From an uncultured Eubacteriales bacterium (lineage in GTDB: Bacteria > Bacillota > Clostridia > Christensenellales > CAG-138), in contig CADCJW010000006.1 in assembly GCA_902801845.1 (NCBI GenBank), positions 62,001 through 126,000 of the forward strand: DNA of 64,000 nucleotides. Reading direction: 5' to 3'. Each line of letters opens with the position of its first letter. Position 1 is the first letter of the stretch. Shown here piece after piece: positions 31,893-40,446 of the stretch. The position numbers and the translations under genes are program-made. The notes below the pieces were generated by a model. The model searched no databases, was not told the origin of the DNA, and saw only the letters and a program-made list of their open reading frames with translations.

Positions 31893-32180
31893 AGGGCCTC
31901 CTCCTTTTCGATCGTGGGAAAAAGATATACTATACAAAAATATCATACCATACCCCCCGCTCCTTGAAAAGCCCCCCAAATGGGTTTTTTGGCCAGAATG
32001 GATGAGGTGTTCCCCCGGCTCGCGGGGGCAATGCTTGCGACGGGAGGGTCAAGACCCTCCCCTACAGCGTTGGTATGTGTCCTTCGTGTCTGTTCGTTGT
32101 AGGGGATGGGCTTGCCCATCCCGCCCGTGCACGATATTTGGGCGGGCGAAAACTTGTGTTTTTTGTAAACTGCGGCCCCG
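31893..32180. repeat. Palindrome cluster in the gap before the M32 gene
   Basis: The gap holds the leader of the repeat-protein gene and then a dense set of palindromes: CCCCCG/CGGGGG near 32012-32028; GGGAGGGTC/GACCCTCCC (32042-32061); CCCCTACA (from 32058) pairing with TGTAGGGG (ending 32105); GGGATGGGC/GCCCATCCC (32103-32122); and CGCCC/GGGCG (near 32122-32146). GGATGAGGTG at about 32000-32009 equals 10 bases of the DUF559 cassette end. No gene is seen. It looks like a decayed MITE or REP-type insertion. Confidence 0.6.
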
Positions 32181-32185
32181 CCGAA

Positions 32186-32214
32186 TTGCCAAGGCGGGGG
32201 AGCTTTGGTATACT
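32186..32214 (+). promoter_or_regulatory. Promoter of the M32 carboxypeptidase gene
   Basis: TTGCCA (32186-32191), 17-bp spacer, TATACT (32209-32214), 25 bases before the ATG. Confidence 0.65.
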
Positions 32215-32239
32215 GACAAAAAACCTGTGAGGTGACAAA

Positions 32240-33736
32240 ATGGAAGAGACCATCCGCAAATTCAAGGAACATCTGGCCAAGATGGAGGCCTACAGCCACG
32301 CCTTCGGCGTTTTGAACTACGATTCCGAGACCGTCATGCCCAAGGGCGGCTCGGAGCACCTGGGGATGACCTACGCGGTCCTCAGCGAAGAGATGTACAA
32401 GCTCACCACCAGCCCGGACCTGAAGGCCTGGGTGAAGGAGATATTGGCCCACAGGGACCAGGTGGACTACATCACCCGCCGGGAGGCCGAGGAGCTCTTC
32501 GAGGACATGGAGCGGATGGAGAAGATCCCCATGGCGGAGTACGTGGAATATCAGGTGGTCCAAAACGCCGCCTCCAACGCCTGGCACACCGCCAAGGTGA
32601 CCAACGACTTCGCCTTGTTCGCGCCGCACCTGGAAAAGCTGGTGGGCTACGCCCGGAAGTTCGCCGGGTACTGGAACGGCGAAAAGGCGCCCTACGACGT
32701 GCTCCTGGACACCTATGAGAAGGGGCTCACCATGGCGACGTTGGACGAGTTCTTCGCTCTCCTGCGCAAGGAGCTCTTGCCCGTGGTGGAGGCGGTGGTG
32801 CAGAAGGGACCCGTGGTGGACGACAGCTTCCTTCGCGCCCGGTTCCCCCTTCCAAAGCAGCGCAAGCTCTCCGACCGGCTCATGGCCGTGCTGACCATCG
32901 ACCGGGACCACTGCAACATCGGCGAGGTGGAGCACCCCTTCACCACCAACTTCTCCAAGGACGACGTGCGCATCACCACCCACTATCACGAGCGGTCCTT
33001 CGCCTCCAGCATGTACTCCGTGATCCACGAGGGGGGCCACGCCCTCTACGAGCTGAACGTGGGCGACGACATCAAGTATTCGCCCCTGGGCGGCGGGGCC
33101 AGCATGTCCATCCACGAGTCCCAGAGCCGGTTCTACGAGAACATCATCGGCCGGAGCGAGGCGTTCCTCACCTATATCCTGCCCGACATCCAAAAGCTGG
33201 GGCCCAAGGCCCTGAAGGACGTGACGCCTCACGACTTCTATCTGGCCGTCAATAAGAGCGAGCCCAGCCTGATCCGCACGGAGGCGGACGAGCTCACCTA
33301 CTCCTTCCACGTCATGATCCGGTACGAGCTCGAAAAGCAGCTCATCGGCGGGACGCTGGCGGTGAAGGATCTGCCCGCGGCCTGGAACCGGCTCTACAAG
33401 GAGTATCTGGGGGTGGACGTGCCCAACGACACCCAGGGCGTGCTGCAGGATTCCCACTGGTCCGGCGGCAGCTTCGGGTATTTCCCCTCCTACGCCCTCG
33501 GCAGCGCCTACGGGGCCCAGATGCTGAAGGTCATGGAGCGGGATCTGCCCGTGTGGGAGCTGGTGGCGAAGGGGGACTTGAAGCCCATCGTGGCCTGGCT
33601 CACGGAGCGGATCTATCAATACGGCCGGCTCCTCAAGCCCAACGAGCTGATCTTGAAGGCCTGCGAGGCGCCCTTCGATCCCCGCTATTACGTGGACTAC
33701 CTGAAGGACAAGTATACCCGGGTGTACGGCCTGTGA
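32240..33736 (+). CDS. Thermostable carboxypeptidase 1, M32 family
   Basis: 498 aa, the usual length. It is a cytoplasmic zinc metallopeptidase that removes C-terminal residues. HEGGH at 263-267 is the zinc motif with catalytic Glu264, and HESQSR at 292-297 supplies the third ligand Glu293. GTLAVKDLPAAWNRLYKEYLG and the HWSGGSFGYFPSYALG segment near 420 are further M32 signatures. The ribosome site GAGGTG is close to the ATG. Its TGA overlaps the GTG start of the SpoIIP-like gene (GTGA at 33733-33736), so the two are co-translated. Confidence 0.93.
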   Translation: MEETIRKFKEHLAKMEAYSHAFGVLNYDSETVMPKGGSEHLGMTYAVLSEEMYKLTTSPDLKAWVKEILAHRDQVDYITRREAEELFEDMERMEKIPMAEYVEYQVVQNAASNAWHTAKVTNDFALFAPHLEKLVGYARKFAGYWNGEKAPYDVLLDTYEKGLTMATLDEFFALLRKELLPVVEAVVQKGPVVDDSFLRARFPLPKQRKLSDRLMAVLTIDRDHCNIGEVEHPFTTNFSKDDVRITTHYHERSFASSMYSVIHEGGHALYELNVGDDIKYSPLGGGASMSIHESQSRFYENIIGRSEAFLTYILPDIQKLGPKALKDVTPHDFYLAVNKSEPSLIRTEADELTYSFHVMIRYELEKQLIGGTLAVKDLPAAWNRLYKEYLGVDVPNDTQGVLQDSHWSGGSFGYFPSYALGSAYGAQMLKVMERDLPVWELVAKGDLKPIVAWLTERIYQYGRLLKPNELILKACEAPFDPRYYVDYLKDKYTRVYGL

Positions 33737-34677
33737 AAAAGCTGGCGCTCCTCGTCCTGTGCAGCGCGCTGCTCTTGGGATGCGGAGGAAAGGAGAAGAT
33801 GGAAGCCATGACGAGCCTGCCCGAGACGACGGCCTCGGCGGAGGCCCGGGAGAAGGTGGTGCCGGTGGACACGCCCGCGCCCACGGCCACGCCCACCCCG
33901 AGCCCCACGCCCACGGCGACCCCGGTGCCCACGCCCACGCCCCTGTTCGTGCCCCGGGACGAGAACGGGAATTTGATAATCAACGAGGATCTGTACGCCT
34001 CCTTCACGCAAACGGAGTTCCCGGTGCCGTCGGCGCCCGTGGTGCTCATCTACCACACCCATGCGGAGGAGGCCTACCGGCAGACCCGGGACTATACCTA
34101 CGAGGAGACGGGGGAGAACACCTTCAAGACCCTGGACAAGACCAAGTCCGTGGTGGCCCTGGGGGAGCTGTTGAAGGCGGCCCTGGAGGCGCGGGGGTTC
34201 ACCGTGATCCATGACGACACGGACGTGGAGCCGCCACAGATACGAAGCGCCTACTCCCGGTCGCTGGAGGTCATGGAGAAGTACCCGGAGGCCACGGTGT
34301 TCATCGACCTCCACCGGAACACGGCCAACGTGAAGCAGAAGAAGGACGACGTGGTGCTGGTGGACGGGAAGCGGTGCGCCCGGATGTTCTTCGTGGTGGG
34401 CACCGCCGTGGGCACCTATGAGGGGGAGTACGACACCCACCACGACTGGCAGCGAAACTACGCCCTGGCCAAGGCGGTGACGGAGCGGCTTCGGGCGATC
34501 GACCCCCGTTTCGCCATCGACATCCGGCTGAAGGTGGGCCGGTACAACCAGCACGTGAGCCCCTACTGCATGCTCATCGAGCTGGGGCACAACGCCAATA
34601 CCTTTGCGGACGCGGCCAACAGCATCCCGTACCTGGCGGACGCCCTGGCGGCCACGCTGGTGTTTGATAAGGAATGA
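33733..34677 (+). CDS. spoIIP: SpoIIP-family cell-wall amidase, lipoprotein form
   Basis: 314 aa from a GTG at 33733. SpoIIP cleaves the amide between MurNAc and the stem peptide during engulfment. Motifs: PVVLIYHTHAEEAYR near residue 98 (zinc His and Glu), TVFIDLHRNTANV near 191, and YCMLIELGHNANTFADAANS near 276. The N-terminus reads KKLALLVLCSALLLGC, so Cys17 forms a lipobox and the protein is probably a lipoprotein rather than having the usual membrane helix. A long Thr/Pro linker (about 44-72) follows. It may act in the vegetative wall rather than sporulation; the spo genes nearby make the latter plausible. Confidence 0.85.
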   Translation: MKKLALLVLCSALLLGCGGKEKMEAMTSLPETTASAEAREKVVPVDTPAPTATPTPSPTPTATPVPTPTPLFVPRDENGNLIINEDLYASFTQTEFPVPSAPVVLIYHTHAEEAYRQTRDYTYEETGENTFKTLDKTKSVVALGELLKAALEARGFTVIHDDTDVEPPQIRSAYSRSLEVMEKYPEATVFIDLHRNTANVKQKKDDVVLVDGKRCARMFFVVGTAVGTYEGEYDTHHDWQRNYALAKAVTERLRAIDPRFAIDIRLKVGRYNQHVSPYCMLIELGHNANTFADAANSIPYLADALAATLVFDKE

Positions 34678-34688
34678 TTGGAAGCTTC

Positions 34689-34824
34689 TGAACCTTTTCT
34701 TGAAAGAAAAGGTTCAACCAAAAGAACTTTAAAAAGGGGAAGGCTTTTGAAAACCTTCCCTTTTATTATTCTTGAGCTTTTCTTTTTCCGCCGCTTTTTC
34801 TTTTCGATGAAAAGAAAAAGCGGC
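34689..34824 (+). repeat. Structured convergent-gap repeat, copy 3 (plus orientation)
   Basis: Hairpin A 34689-34701/34704-34716; CCAAAAGAACTTTAAAAAGG; a middle hairpin with GGGGAAGG/CCTTCCC arms; CTTGAGCTTTTCTTTTTCC; and hairpin C, a perfect 16-bp stem 34790-34805/34809-34824. It has the same length as copy 1 and fills the gap between convergent stops at 34677 and 34836. Confidence 0.85.
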
Positions 34825-34835
34825 AAAAGAAAAAT

Positions 34836-36551
34836 TTACTCTTCCATCAACCTCCGGTTCATCGCGATGATCCGGTCCGGTTCCACCTTCAGCTCCTTGC
34901 GGTCGTAGGTGAGGAGCCCGTTGATCTCCTCCTCCACGTCGGAGACCTGGGTATACACCGCCGCGGCGAGCCCCTGGGCCTTGGCGGGCCGGATCTCCCG
35001 GTCGTACAGCTTCACGATCCCCGCCGTCAGCTCCTTTTCCCCGGCGAACATCCTGTACCCGAAATCCTTTTTGGACCACCGGTGCCCCTCGATGCCGCAG
35101 GCGTACCCGCCAAACTCCGAAAGCACCGCCGCCCGGCCGGCCCGATCCTTCTTATACCGGAACCGGCGGAAGTACACGTGCCGGCTGTACACGTCCCCGC
35201 CCCCCTGGTCATGCCAACCGGAGGCGTGGTCGATGGTTCTGGTCCCGTCCAGGGCCCGGATCCGCTCCACCGCCTCCAGGGCGTCGAACTGTCCCCAGCC
35301 TTCGTTGAAGGACACCCACATGACGATGGACGGGCAGTTGTAGAGGAGCTTCACCGTCTCCTCCAGCTCCCAGCGATACCGCTCCCGGCTCTCCTCGCTC
35401 TGCCGCCCGAAGGCCTTGTACCCGTTGTCCACCCGGTGGGGGAACACCCCCGCCACGGGCACCGTCACCACCGACGTCCGATAGGGTCCGCCGCCGGAGA
35501 CCATGTCCTGCCAGACCAGCATCCCCATGGTGTCGCACAGATAATACCACCTGAGGGGCTCGATCTTGATGTGCTTGCGCAGCATGTTGAACCCCAGCGC
35601 CTTCATGGTCTGGATGTCGCAGACCATGGCCGCCTCCGCCGGCGCGGTATACAGCCCGTCGGGCCAGTATCCCTGGTCCAGGAGCCCGTTGTGGAACAGG
35701 GGCTTGTTGTTCAGGAACAGCCGGGGCACCCCGTCCTTATCTTTCTCTATGGCGCACTTGCGCATGCCGAAATAGCTCTCCACCCGGTCCTCCCCGAAGG
35801 AGACGGAGAAATGGTACAGGTGCGGGTCCTCCGGCGACCAGGGCCGCATGTTCTCCACGGGCACATGGACCGGCGTCCCCGACGCGGCGGCGTAGATCAT
35901 CCCTTCGAGATACAGCAAACACTTGCCGGGCACGTTGGTCTCGACCTCGATGAGCGCCTCCTCCTGGTCGAAGAGGGGCGTGACCTTCAGCCCCGTGATA
36001 TGGTTCTCCGGCACGCTCTCCAGCCACACCGTCTGCCAGATCCCACTCTGGGCCGTGTACCAGATGCCGCCGGGCTTGTCGCTCTGCTTCCCTCGGGCGT
36101 CGGACAGCACCTCGGTCCCCTCGTCCGTCACGGTGACCTCCAGCAGGTTCTTCTCCCGCAGCATGTCCGTGATGTCGAAGGTGAAGGGCCAGTATCCGCC
36201 CCGGTGCGTGCCGCAGGTCCGCCCGTTCACGGACACGGTGGCCACGAGATCCACCGCCCCGAAGTGGAGCAGCACCCGCCCCCGATGGAACCCCTCCGGC
36301 AGGACAAAGCTGCGCCGGTAGCAGAGCACGTCCCCCTTCTGCTTCTTGCGCTGGATGCCGGAAAGCTCGCTCTCCGGGGAGAAGGGGACCAGTATGGTCT
36401 CCGGCAGCTTCTCCGGCTGCGCCTCCGCCGGCCCCATGTAAAAGTGCCAGGGCCCGTTCAAATTCAAAAAGCTGTTCCGCTTCAGCTGTGGCCGGGGATA
36501 CTCCGGCAGCACGCTGCTCTCCTTCAGATGTTCGCCCCAAATGGTCCTCAT
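34836..36551 (-). CDS. Glycoside hydrolase family 2 (beta-galactosidase/glucuronidase type)
   Basis: 571 aa, without a signal peptide, so cytoplasmic. Domain order: N-terminal jelly-roll sugar-binding domain (about 25-180, with FNLNGPW-like LNLNGPWHFY and VSVNGRTCGTHRGGYWPFTFDIT), immunoglobulin-like domain (about 185-275) and TIM barrel (from about 280). SIVMWVSFNEGWGQFDALE holds the acid/base Glu417, and VLSEFGGYAC the nucleophile Glu479. It hydrolyses beta-linked sugars; the exact glycoside is undetermined. The ATG overlaps the stop of the MFS gene (ATGA), so imported oligosaccharide and hydrolase are made together. Confidence 0.88.
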   Translation of the reverse strand: MRTIWGEHLKESSVLPEYPRPQLKRNSFLNLNGPWHFYMGPAEAQPEKLPETILVPFSPESELSGIQRKKQKGDVLCYRRSFVLPEGFHRGRVLLHFGAVDLVATVSVNGRTCGTHRGGYWPFTFDITDMLREKNLLEVTVTDEGTEVLSDARGKQSDKPGGIWYTAQSGIWQTVWLESVPENHITGLKVTPLFDQEEALIEVETNVPGKCLLYLEGMIYAAASGTPVHVPVENMRPWSPEDPHLYHFSVSFGEDRVESYFGMRKCAIEKDKDGVPRLFLNNKPLFHNGLLDQGYWPDGLYTAPAEAAMVCDIQTMKALGFNMLRKHIKIEPLRWYYLCDTMGMLVWQDMVSGGGPYRTSVVTVPVAGVFPHRVDNGYKAFGRQSEESRERYRWELEETVKLLYNCPSIVMWVSFNEGWGQFDALEAVERIRALDGTRTIDHASGWHDQGGGDVYSRHVYFRRFRYKKDRAGRAAVLSEFGGYACGIEGHRWSKKDFGYRMFAGEKELTAGIVKLYDREIRPAKAQGLAAAVYTQVSDVEEEINGLLTYDRKELKVEPDRIIAMNRRLMEE

Positions 36552-37819
36552 GTCCGTTTCCTCCTATACAGCCGCACCACCGGCAGGACGAGCAGCAGCA
36601 CGCACACCGCCGCCGCCAGGAAGATGCCGGGGGTGGGCACGCTCTTGACGACGCCCAGATCCTCGTACACCGCGCCGCTTTTTCGGATCACCGCCGAGCC
36701 GATGAAGGGCCCCACGATCATGGGCAGGCACACGGCGAACACCATCCGCACCCCCTGGAAATGCCCCGCCTTGTCCTTGGGCGTATAGTCCCGGATGAGG
36801 GCGGAGAGGGCGGCGGTCACCAGCATATACCCGGACATCATGACGGCCCCGGCGATCATGACCCCCGCCATGGACCGGACGAAATAGAGGCCCACGAGCC
36901 CCCCGATCATGACCCCCGCCGCGGGCAGGACGAAGTTCAGCTTCCCGTATCGGTCCAAAGACCGGCCCGCCAGCACGCTCACCAGCGACGCGAACAGCAG
37001 CACCACCCCCAGCACCAGGGCGTAGTCGTCCATCTTCAAATAGTGCTGGAAATAGACGATGAGATAGGGGAAAAACACCTGCACCCCGATGGAAAAGAGG
37101 GTGAAGGCAAGGAGCGACAGGTACAGCTCCGGCAGGGAGCGGATCACCTTGGGCGTGAACCCGTAGAGCAGGTTTTGCACATAGCTGTCTTGCCGGGGTT
37201 TCAGCGCGTCGCTGTCTTTCACCAGGAACAGGGACACCAGCCCCGTCAGGATCATGAGCCCCCCGAAGAACAGGAAAAACCTGGCCCAATCCCCCCGCTG
37301 GGTCCAGCTGTCGAACACCCCGAAGATCACCAGCATGGAGATAAGGGGCAGGATGGCGAGCACGCTCTCCGCCCGGCCCCGGTTCTCCCGGGTGGTCACG
37401 TCCGTCACATAGGCGTTGAAGGCGGCGTCATTGGCCGTGGACCCAAAGAAGGTCATGACGCAGTCCAGCGCCACCACCAGGATGGGCCCCGTCAGCACCC
37501 CCTGGGCGTAGAGGCGGTGGAACCGGTCCACCTGCCGGGCGGTCCCCAGCCAGGCGAAGGCCATGACGGACAGGCCCCAGAGCACGTACCCCAGGCAGAT
37601 GAAGGCCTTGCGCTTGCCCACCCGGTCGGAGAGAGCCCCCATGAGAAGGGTGGTCACCGTGGCCGCCACGGCGCTCAGCGCCACCATCCAGGCGATGGCC
37701 CGCGGGTCCGGGGCGATGGCGTTGTAGAGGAACACGTTGAAGTACATGTTCTCGATAGTCCAGGCGAATTGCCCCACCAGGCCCACCAGGATGAGGGCCG
37801 CCCAGGTACGTTTCTTCAT
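36548..37819 (-). CDS. MFS transporter, probably for a glycoside or oligosaccharide
   Basis: 423 aa with 12 hydrophobic segments. After helix 2 comes GALSDRVGKRKAF, the major-facilitator motif A, and a long central loop KDSDALKPRQDSYVQN separates the halves. The general layout (DRYGKLNFVLP repeated in the second half) fits drug or sugar carriers. Coupling by ATGA to a GH2 gene favours sugar import. Its own start is coupled by ATGA to the Lgt-like gene upstream. Confidence 0.85.
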   Translation of the reverse strand: MKKRTWAALILVGLVGQFAWTIENMYFNVFLYNAIAPDPRAIAWMVALSAVAATVTTLLMGALSDRVGKRKAFICLGYVLWGLSVMAFAWLGTARQVDRFHRLYAQGVLTGPILVVALDCVMTFFGSTANDAAFNAYVTDVTTRENRGRAESVLAILPLISMLVIFGVFDSWTQRGDWARFFLFFGGLMILTGLVSLFLVKDSDALKPRQDSYVQNLLYGFTPKVIRSLPELYLSLLAFTLFSIGVQVFFPYLIVYFQHYLKMDDYALVLGVVLLFASLVSVLAGRSLDRYGKLNFVLPAAGVMIGGLVGLYFVRSMAGVMIAGAVMMSGYMLVTAALSALIRDYTPKDKAGHFQGVRMVFAVCLPMIVGPFIGSAVIRKSGAVYEDLGVVKSVPTPGIFLAAAVCVLLLVLPVVRLYRRKRT

Positions 37820-38553
37820 ACAGCTTTCCTCCTATGCCGCAGGATACACGTGCGGACGATCAGCCCCGTGAGGACGAACAGGCTCACCCATTGGGAGAAG
37901 GACAAAGGGCCGAAGCCGCCGCGCATGGCGTCGTCCCGAAAGAATTCGATCAGGAACCGGAAGGAGGCGTAGGCCCAAAGGTATACCCGCACCAGCTTCC
38001 CCCGGCTCCGTTTCCGATAATAAAACAGTAGCAGCAGTGCCGTGAACAGCAAAAAGTTGAACCCGGACTCCATGAGCTGCACCGGCAGCCGATGTTCGAA
38101 GAACCGGGCGAAGAAGGCCCCCTCCGCCACGATCCCGTAGCAGCAGCGGCCGAAGTAGCAGCCAATCCGGGCGAATCCGTGGAAGAGGGGCACGATCAGG
38201 GCGGCGAGACCCCAGCCCGAGGCCCGCTTATAGAGCACGAACCGGCGGATGGACAGATTCACCGACAGCAAAAAGAACAGCATCCCCCCGTAGAACACGA
38301 TGCCGCTGTCCGCCACCAGCTCAGGAAGGGACAGGGGCAGACCCATGCTCAGCCGATAGCTCCCGTAGGAGATCACCCCAAAGAGCTTGGCCCCCAGATA
38401 CAGGGGCAGCAGGCTCAAAGAGTAGATGGGGAAGAGCACGGGCCAGTCCAGCTTCTCGTGGACGCCCAAAGCCACGGCGCAGCCCGCCGCCGCCAGGAGG
38501 CCCACCGTGGCCATGCCGCCGTATGAAAGGATGTAGGAGAACGCGGTACTCAT
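37816..38553 (-). CDS. Lgt-like prolipoprotein diacylglyceryl transferase family protein
   Basis: 245 aa with about seven membrane segments. SGIVFYGGMLFFLL, HGFARIGCYFGRCCYG (about 125-140), RLPVQLMES and RFLIEFFRDD are the signatures of the Lgt family. Canonical Lgt has GRxxNFINxE in the third block; here it is a Cys-rich variant common in Clostridia paralogues, so the substrate may differ from lipoprotein precursors. It leads an operon with the MFS and GH2 genes, which is an unusual setting. No good ribosome site is seen before the ATG at 38553. Confidence 0.78.
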   Translation of the reverse strand: MSTAFSYILSYGGMATVGLLAAAGCAVALGVHEKLDWPVLFPIYSLSLLPLYLGAKLFGVISYGSYRLSMGLPLSLPELVADSGIVFYGGMLFFLLSVNLSIRRFVLYKRASGWGLAALIVPLFHGFARIGCYFGRCCYGIVAEGAFFARFFEHRLPVQLMESGFNFLLFTALLLLFYYRKRSRGKLVRVYLWAYASFRFLIEFFRDDAMRGGFGPLSFSQWVSLFVLTGLIVRTCILRHRRKAV

Positions 38554-38574
38554 CTGATGCCTGCCTTATTTTAC

Positions 38575-38604
38575 AGTATACTACGCCAATCGGGACTATG
38601 GCAA
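38575..38604 (-). promoter_or_regulatory. Promoter of the Lgt-like / MFS / GH2 operon
   Basis: On the minus strand: TTGCCA (38604-38599), 18-bp spacer, TATACT (38580-38575), about 22 bases before the ATG. Confidence 0.6.
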
Positions 38605-38663
38605 GATGGGCGGGGCCGGAGAGATCGTCGGCAAAAAAATAATTTTCATGCCTCCTGAATGTC

Positions 38664-38692
38664 TTGTGTTTTCGATGGGTATTTGCTATACT
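38664..38692 (+). promoter_or_regulatory. Promoter of the LysR-type regulator gene
   Basis: TTGTGT (38664-38669), 17-bp spacer, TATACT (38687-38692). It is divergent from the Lgt-like operon promoter about 60 bases away, as expected for a LysR regulator controlling its neighbour. Confidence 0.6.
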
Positions 38693-38723
38693 GATATTGA
38701 GCGGAAATTCTGGAGGTATGAGA

Positions 38724-39659
38724 ATGAATCTTCAATATTACTACAACTTCGTCACCATCGTGGAGGAAGGGAGCCTGACCGCGGCCTCCCGCAAGCTCCA
38801 TATCGCCCAGCCGGCCCTCAGCAACCAGATCAAGGCCATGGAAGAAAAATACGGCACCCGGCTCTTCTTCCGGGGCGCCCGGCGGCTGGAGCTCACCGAT
38901 GCCGGCATGATCCTCTACCAAAAGGCCAAGCGGATGTGCGAGATCGAGCAGTCCGCCAAGAACGAGATCGCCAGCGGCTTCACCGGCCACAAGGGCATAT
39001 TGCGCCTGGGCGTCACCCCCGACATCTCCTACGGGCGCGTCGCCACCGCCCTGGTCACCTTTGCGCAGAAGTACCCCCAGACGGAGATCAAGTACCTGCT
39101 GGCCTCCCCTGCGGATCTGTGCAAGATGCTGCAGAACGGCATCATCGAGGTGGCCGCCGTGAAGACTGTGGACCAGATCCCCGAGAACGTGCAGCTTCTG
39201 AATGCGGTGGAGGAGCCCACCGTGGCTCTCTATAAGCCCGGGCTGGGCCTTCTGGACAAGGGCCGCAAGGACAGCGTCACCATCCATCAGCTTTCCGGGG
39301 TGCCCATCGCCATGGAGGAGCTGTACTATCGTCGGGCGGCTAACGCCTTCAAGGACAAGGACGCCACCCTCTATCTCAAGACCCTGAGCAGCAGCGCCCT
39401 TATTCCCCTGGAGATGGCCAAGGCGGGGCTTGCCGTGGCCCTCGCGTCGGAGCATGCGGCGGTGGCCATGGGGTCCGAGGGGCTGGCCGTCAAGCGGATC
39501 ACCGACGGGGCGTCCATCGCCGCCCGGTATTGCCTGCTGGTCCAGCGGGGGAACTACCGCTCCCAGGTGGCCAACAACTTTTTGAGCATCCTGGCCAAGA
39601 CCCTGGATATGGACCTGAAGGGGATCCGGACCGTCCCCGAAGAGGAAAAAGAGGAATGA
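38724..39659 (+). CDS. LysR family transcriptional regulator
   Basis: 311 aa from the ATG at 38724 (GGAGG 7 nt upstream; the ATG at 38718 is too close). The N-terminal winged helix has YYYNFVTIVEEGSLTAASRKLHIAQPALSNQIKAMEEKYGTRLFFR (read in parts), the canonical LysR HTH. The effector domain begins GILRLGVTPDISYG near residue 92. Being divergent from the Lgt-like/MFS/GH2 operon, it may regulate that operon. A small ATGCGGC/GCCGCAT hairpin follows the stop. Confidence 0.92.
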   Translation: MNLQYYYNFVTIVEEGSLTAASRKLHIAQPALSNQIKAMEEKYGTRLFFRGARRLELTDAGMILYQKAKRMCEIEQSAKNEIASGFTGHKGILRLGVTPDISYGRVATALVTFAQKYPQTEIKYLLASPADLCKMLQNGIIEVAAVKTVDQIPENVQLLNAVEEPTVALYKPGLGLLDKGRKDSVTIHQLSGVPIAMEELYYRRAANAFKDKDATLYLKTLSSSALIPLEMAKAGLAVALASEHAAVAMGSEGLAVKRITDGASIAARYCLLVQRGNYRSQVANNFLSILAKTLDMDLKGIRTVPEEEKEE

Positions 39660-39694
39660 TGCGGCATAGCGCCGCATGTGGAGAGGAGATCGCC

Positions 39695-40345
39695 GTGAAG
39701 AAGATCATCGCGCTGTTGCTGGGACTTATGATGCTCTGCTCCCTGGCCTGTGCCAAGGAAGCGACATCAGCCCCTGCGGCGGAGAAAACCGAAACCAAGG
39801 AGGAAACGAACGTGGACAAGACCCATCCCATCGCCACCATCACCATGAAGGACGGCGGCGTCATCGAGCTGGAGCTCTACCCCGAGATCGCGCCGGGGAG
39901 CGTGAAGAACTTTATTTCTCTTTCGAACAGCGGCTTCTATGACGGCCTCATCTTCCATCGGGTCATCGCCGGCTTCATGATCCAGGGCGGCGACCCGGAC
40001 GGTAAGGGCACCGGCGGGCCCGGATACTGCATCAAGGGCGAGTTTTCCGCTAACGGCGTGAAGAACGATCTGTCTCACCTTCGGGGCGTCATCTCCATGG
40101 CCCGGGCCCAGCCCTTCGATTCCGCCGGCAGCCAGTTCTTCATCTGCCACGCGGACAGCCAGTTCCTGGACGGCCAGTACGCCGCTTTCGGCAAGGTGAC
40201 CTCCGGCCTGGACGTGGTGGACAGGATCGCCAAGACCACCACCGACTCCCGGGACAAGCCCTACAAGGACCAGATCATGGAGACCGTGCGGGTGGAGACC
40301 TGGGGTGTAGAGTACGGCGAGCCGGAAAAGCTTCCCGGAAAATGA
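39695..40345 (+). CDS. Peptidyl-prolyl cis-trans isomerase (cyclophilin) lipoprotein
   Basis: 216 aa from a GTG at 39695, with GAGAGGAG upstream. The signal peptide ends with the lipobox SLAC, so it should act outside the membrane. The cyclophilin domain (about 45-205) has FISLSNSGFYDGLIFHRVIAGFMIQGGDPDGKGTGGPGY (read in parts) and GSQFFICHADSQFLDGQYAAFGKV, with the catalytic Arg in FHRV. It probably assists folding of exported proteins. Cyclophilin lipoproteins are common in Clostridia. Confidence 0.92.
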   Translation: MKKIIALLLGLMMLCSLACAKEATSAPAAEKTETKEETNVDKTHPIATITMKDGGVIELELYPEIAPGSVKNFISLSNSGFYDGLIFHRVIAGFMIQGGDPDGKGTGGPGYCIKGEFSANGVKNDLSHLRGVISMARAQPFDSAGSQFFICHADSQFLDGQYAAFGKVTSGLDVVDRIAKTTTDSRDKPYKDQIMETVRVETWGVEYGEPEKLPGK

Positions 40346-40358
40346 GCATGTTGATGTG

Positions 40359-40387
40359 AAGGACGCGGAAGGACCGCGTCCTTTTCC
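40359..40387 (+). terminator. Terminator after the cyclophilin gene
   Basis: AAGGACGCGG (40359-40368) and CCGCGTCCTT (40374-40383) pair, followed by TTCC. A second small hairpin (TGCCTC/GAGGCA) follows at about 40388-40403. Confidence 0.75.
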
Positions 40388-40446
40388 TTGCCTCAGAGGA
40401 GGCAGGCGGCCATCCATTGAAACGTAAGGAGACGGAGGAAACCAGA

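Noticed and set aside
36488-37972. Long plus-strand frame rich in His, Gly and Pro
   Set aside because: It is a shadow of the GH2/MFS/Lgt-like genes on the minus strand. Such His/Gly/Pro-rich translations are typical antisense products of high-GC genes.
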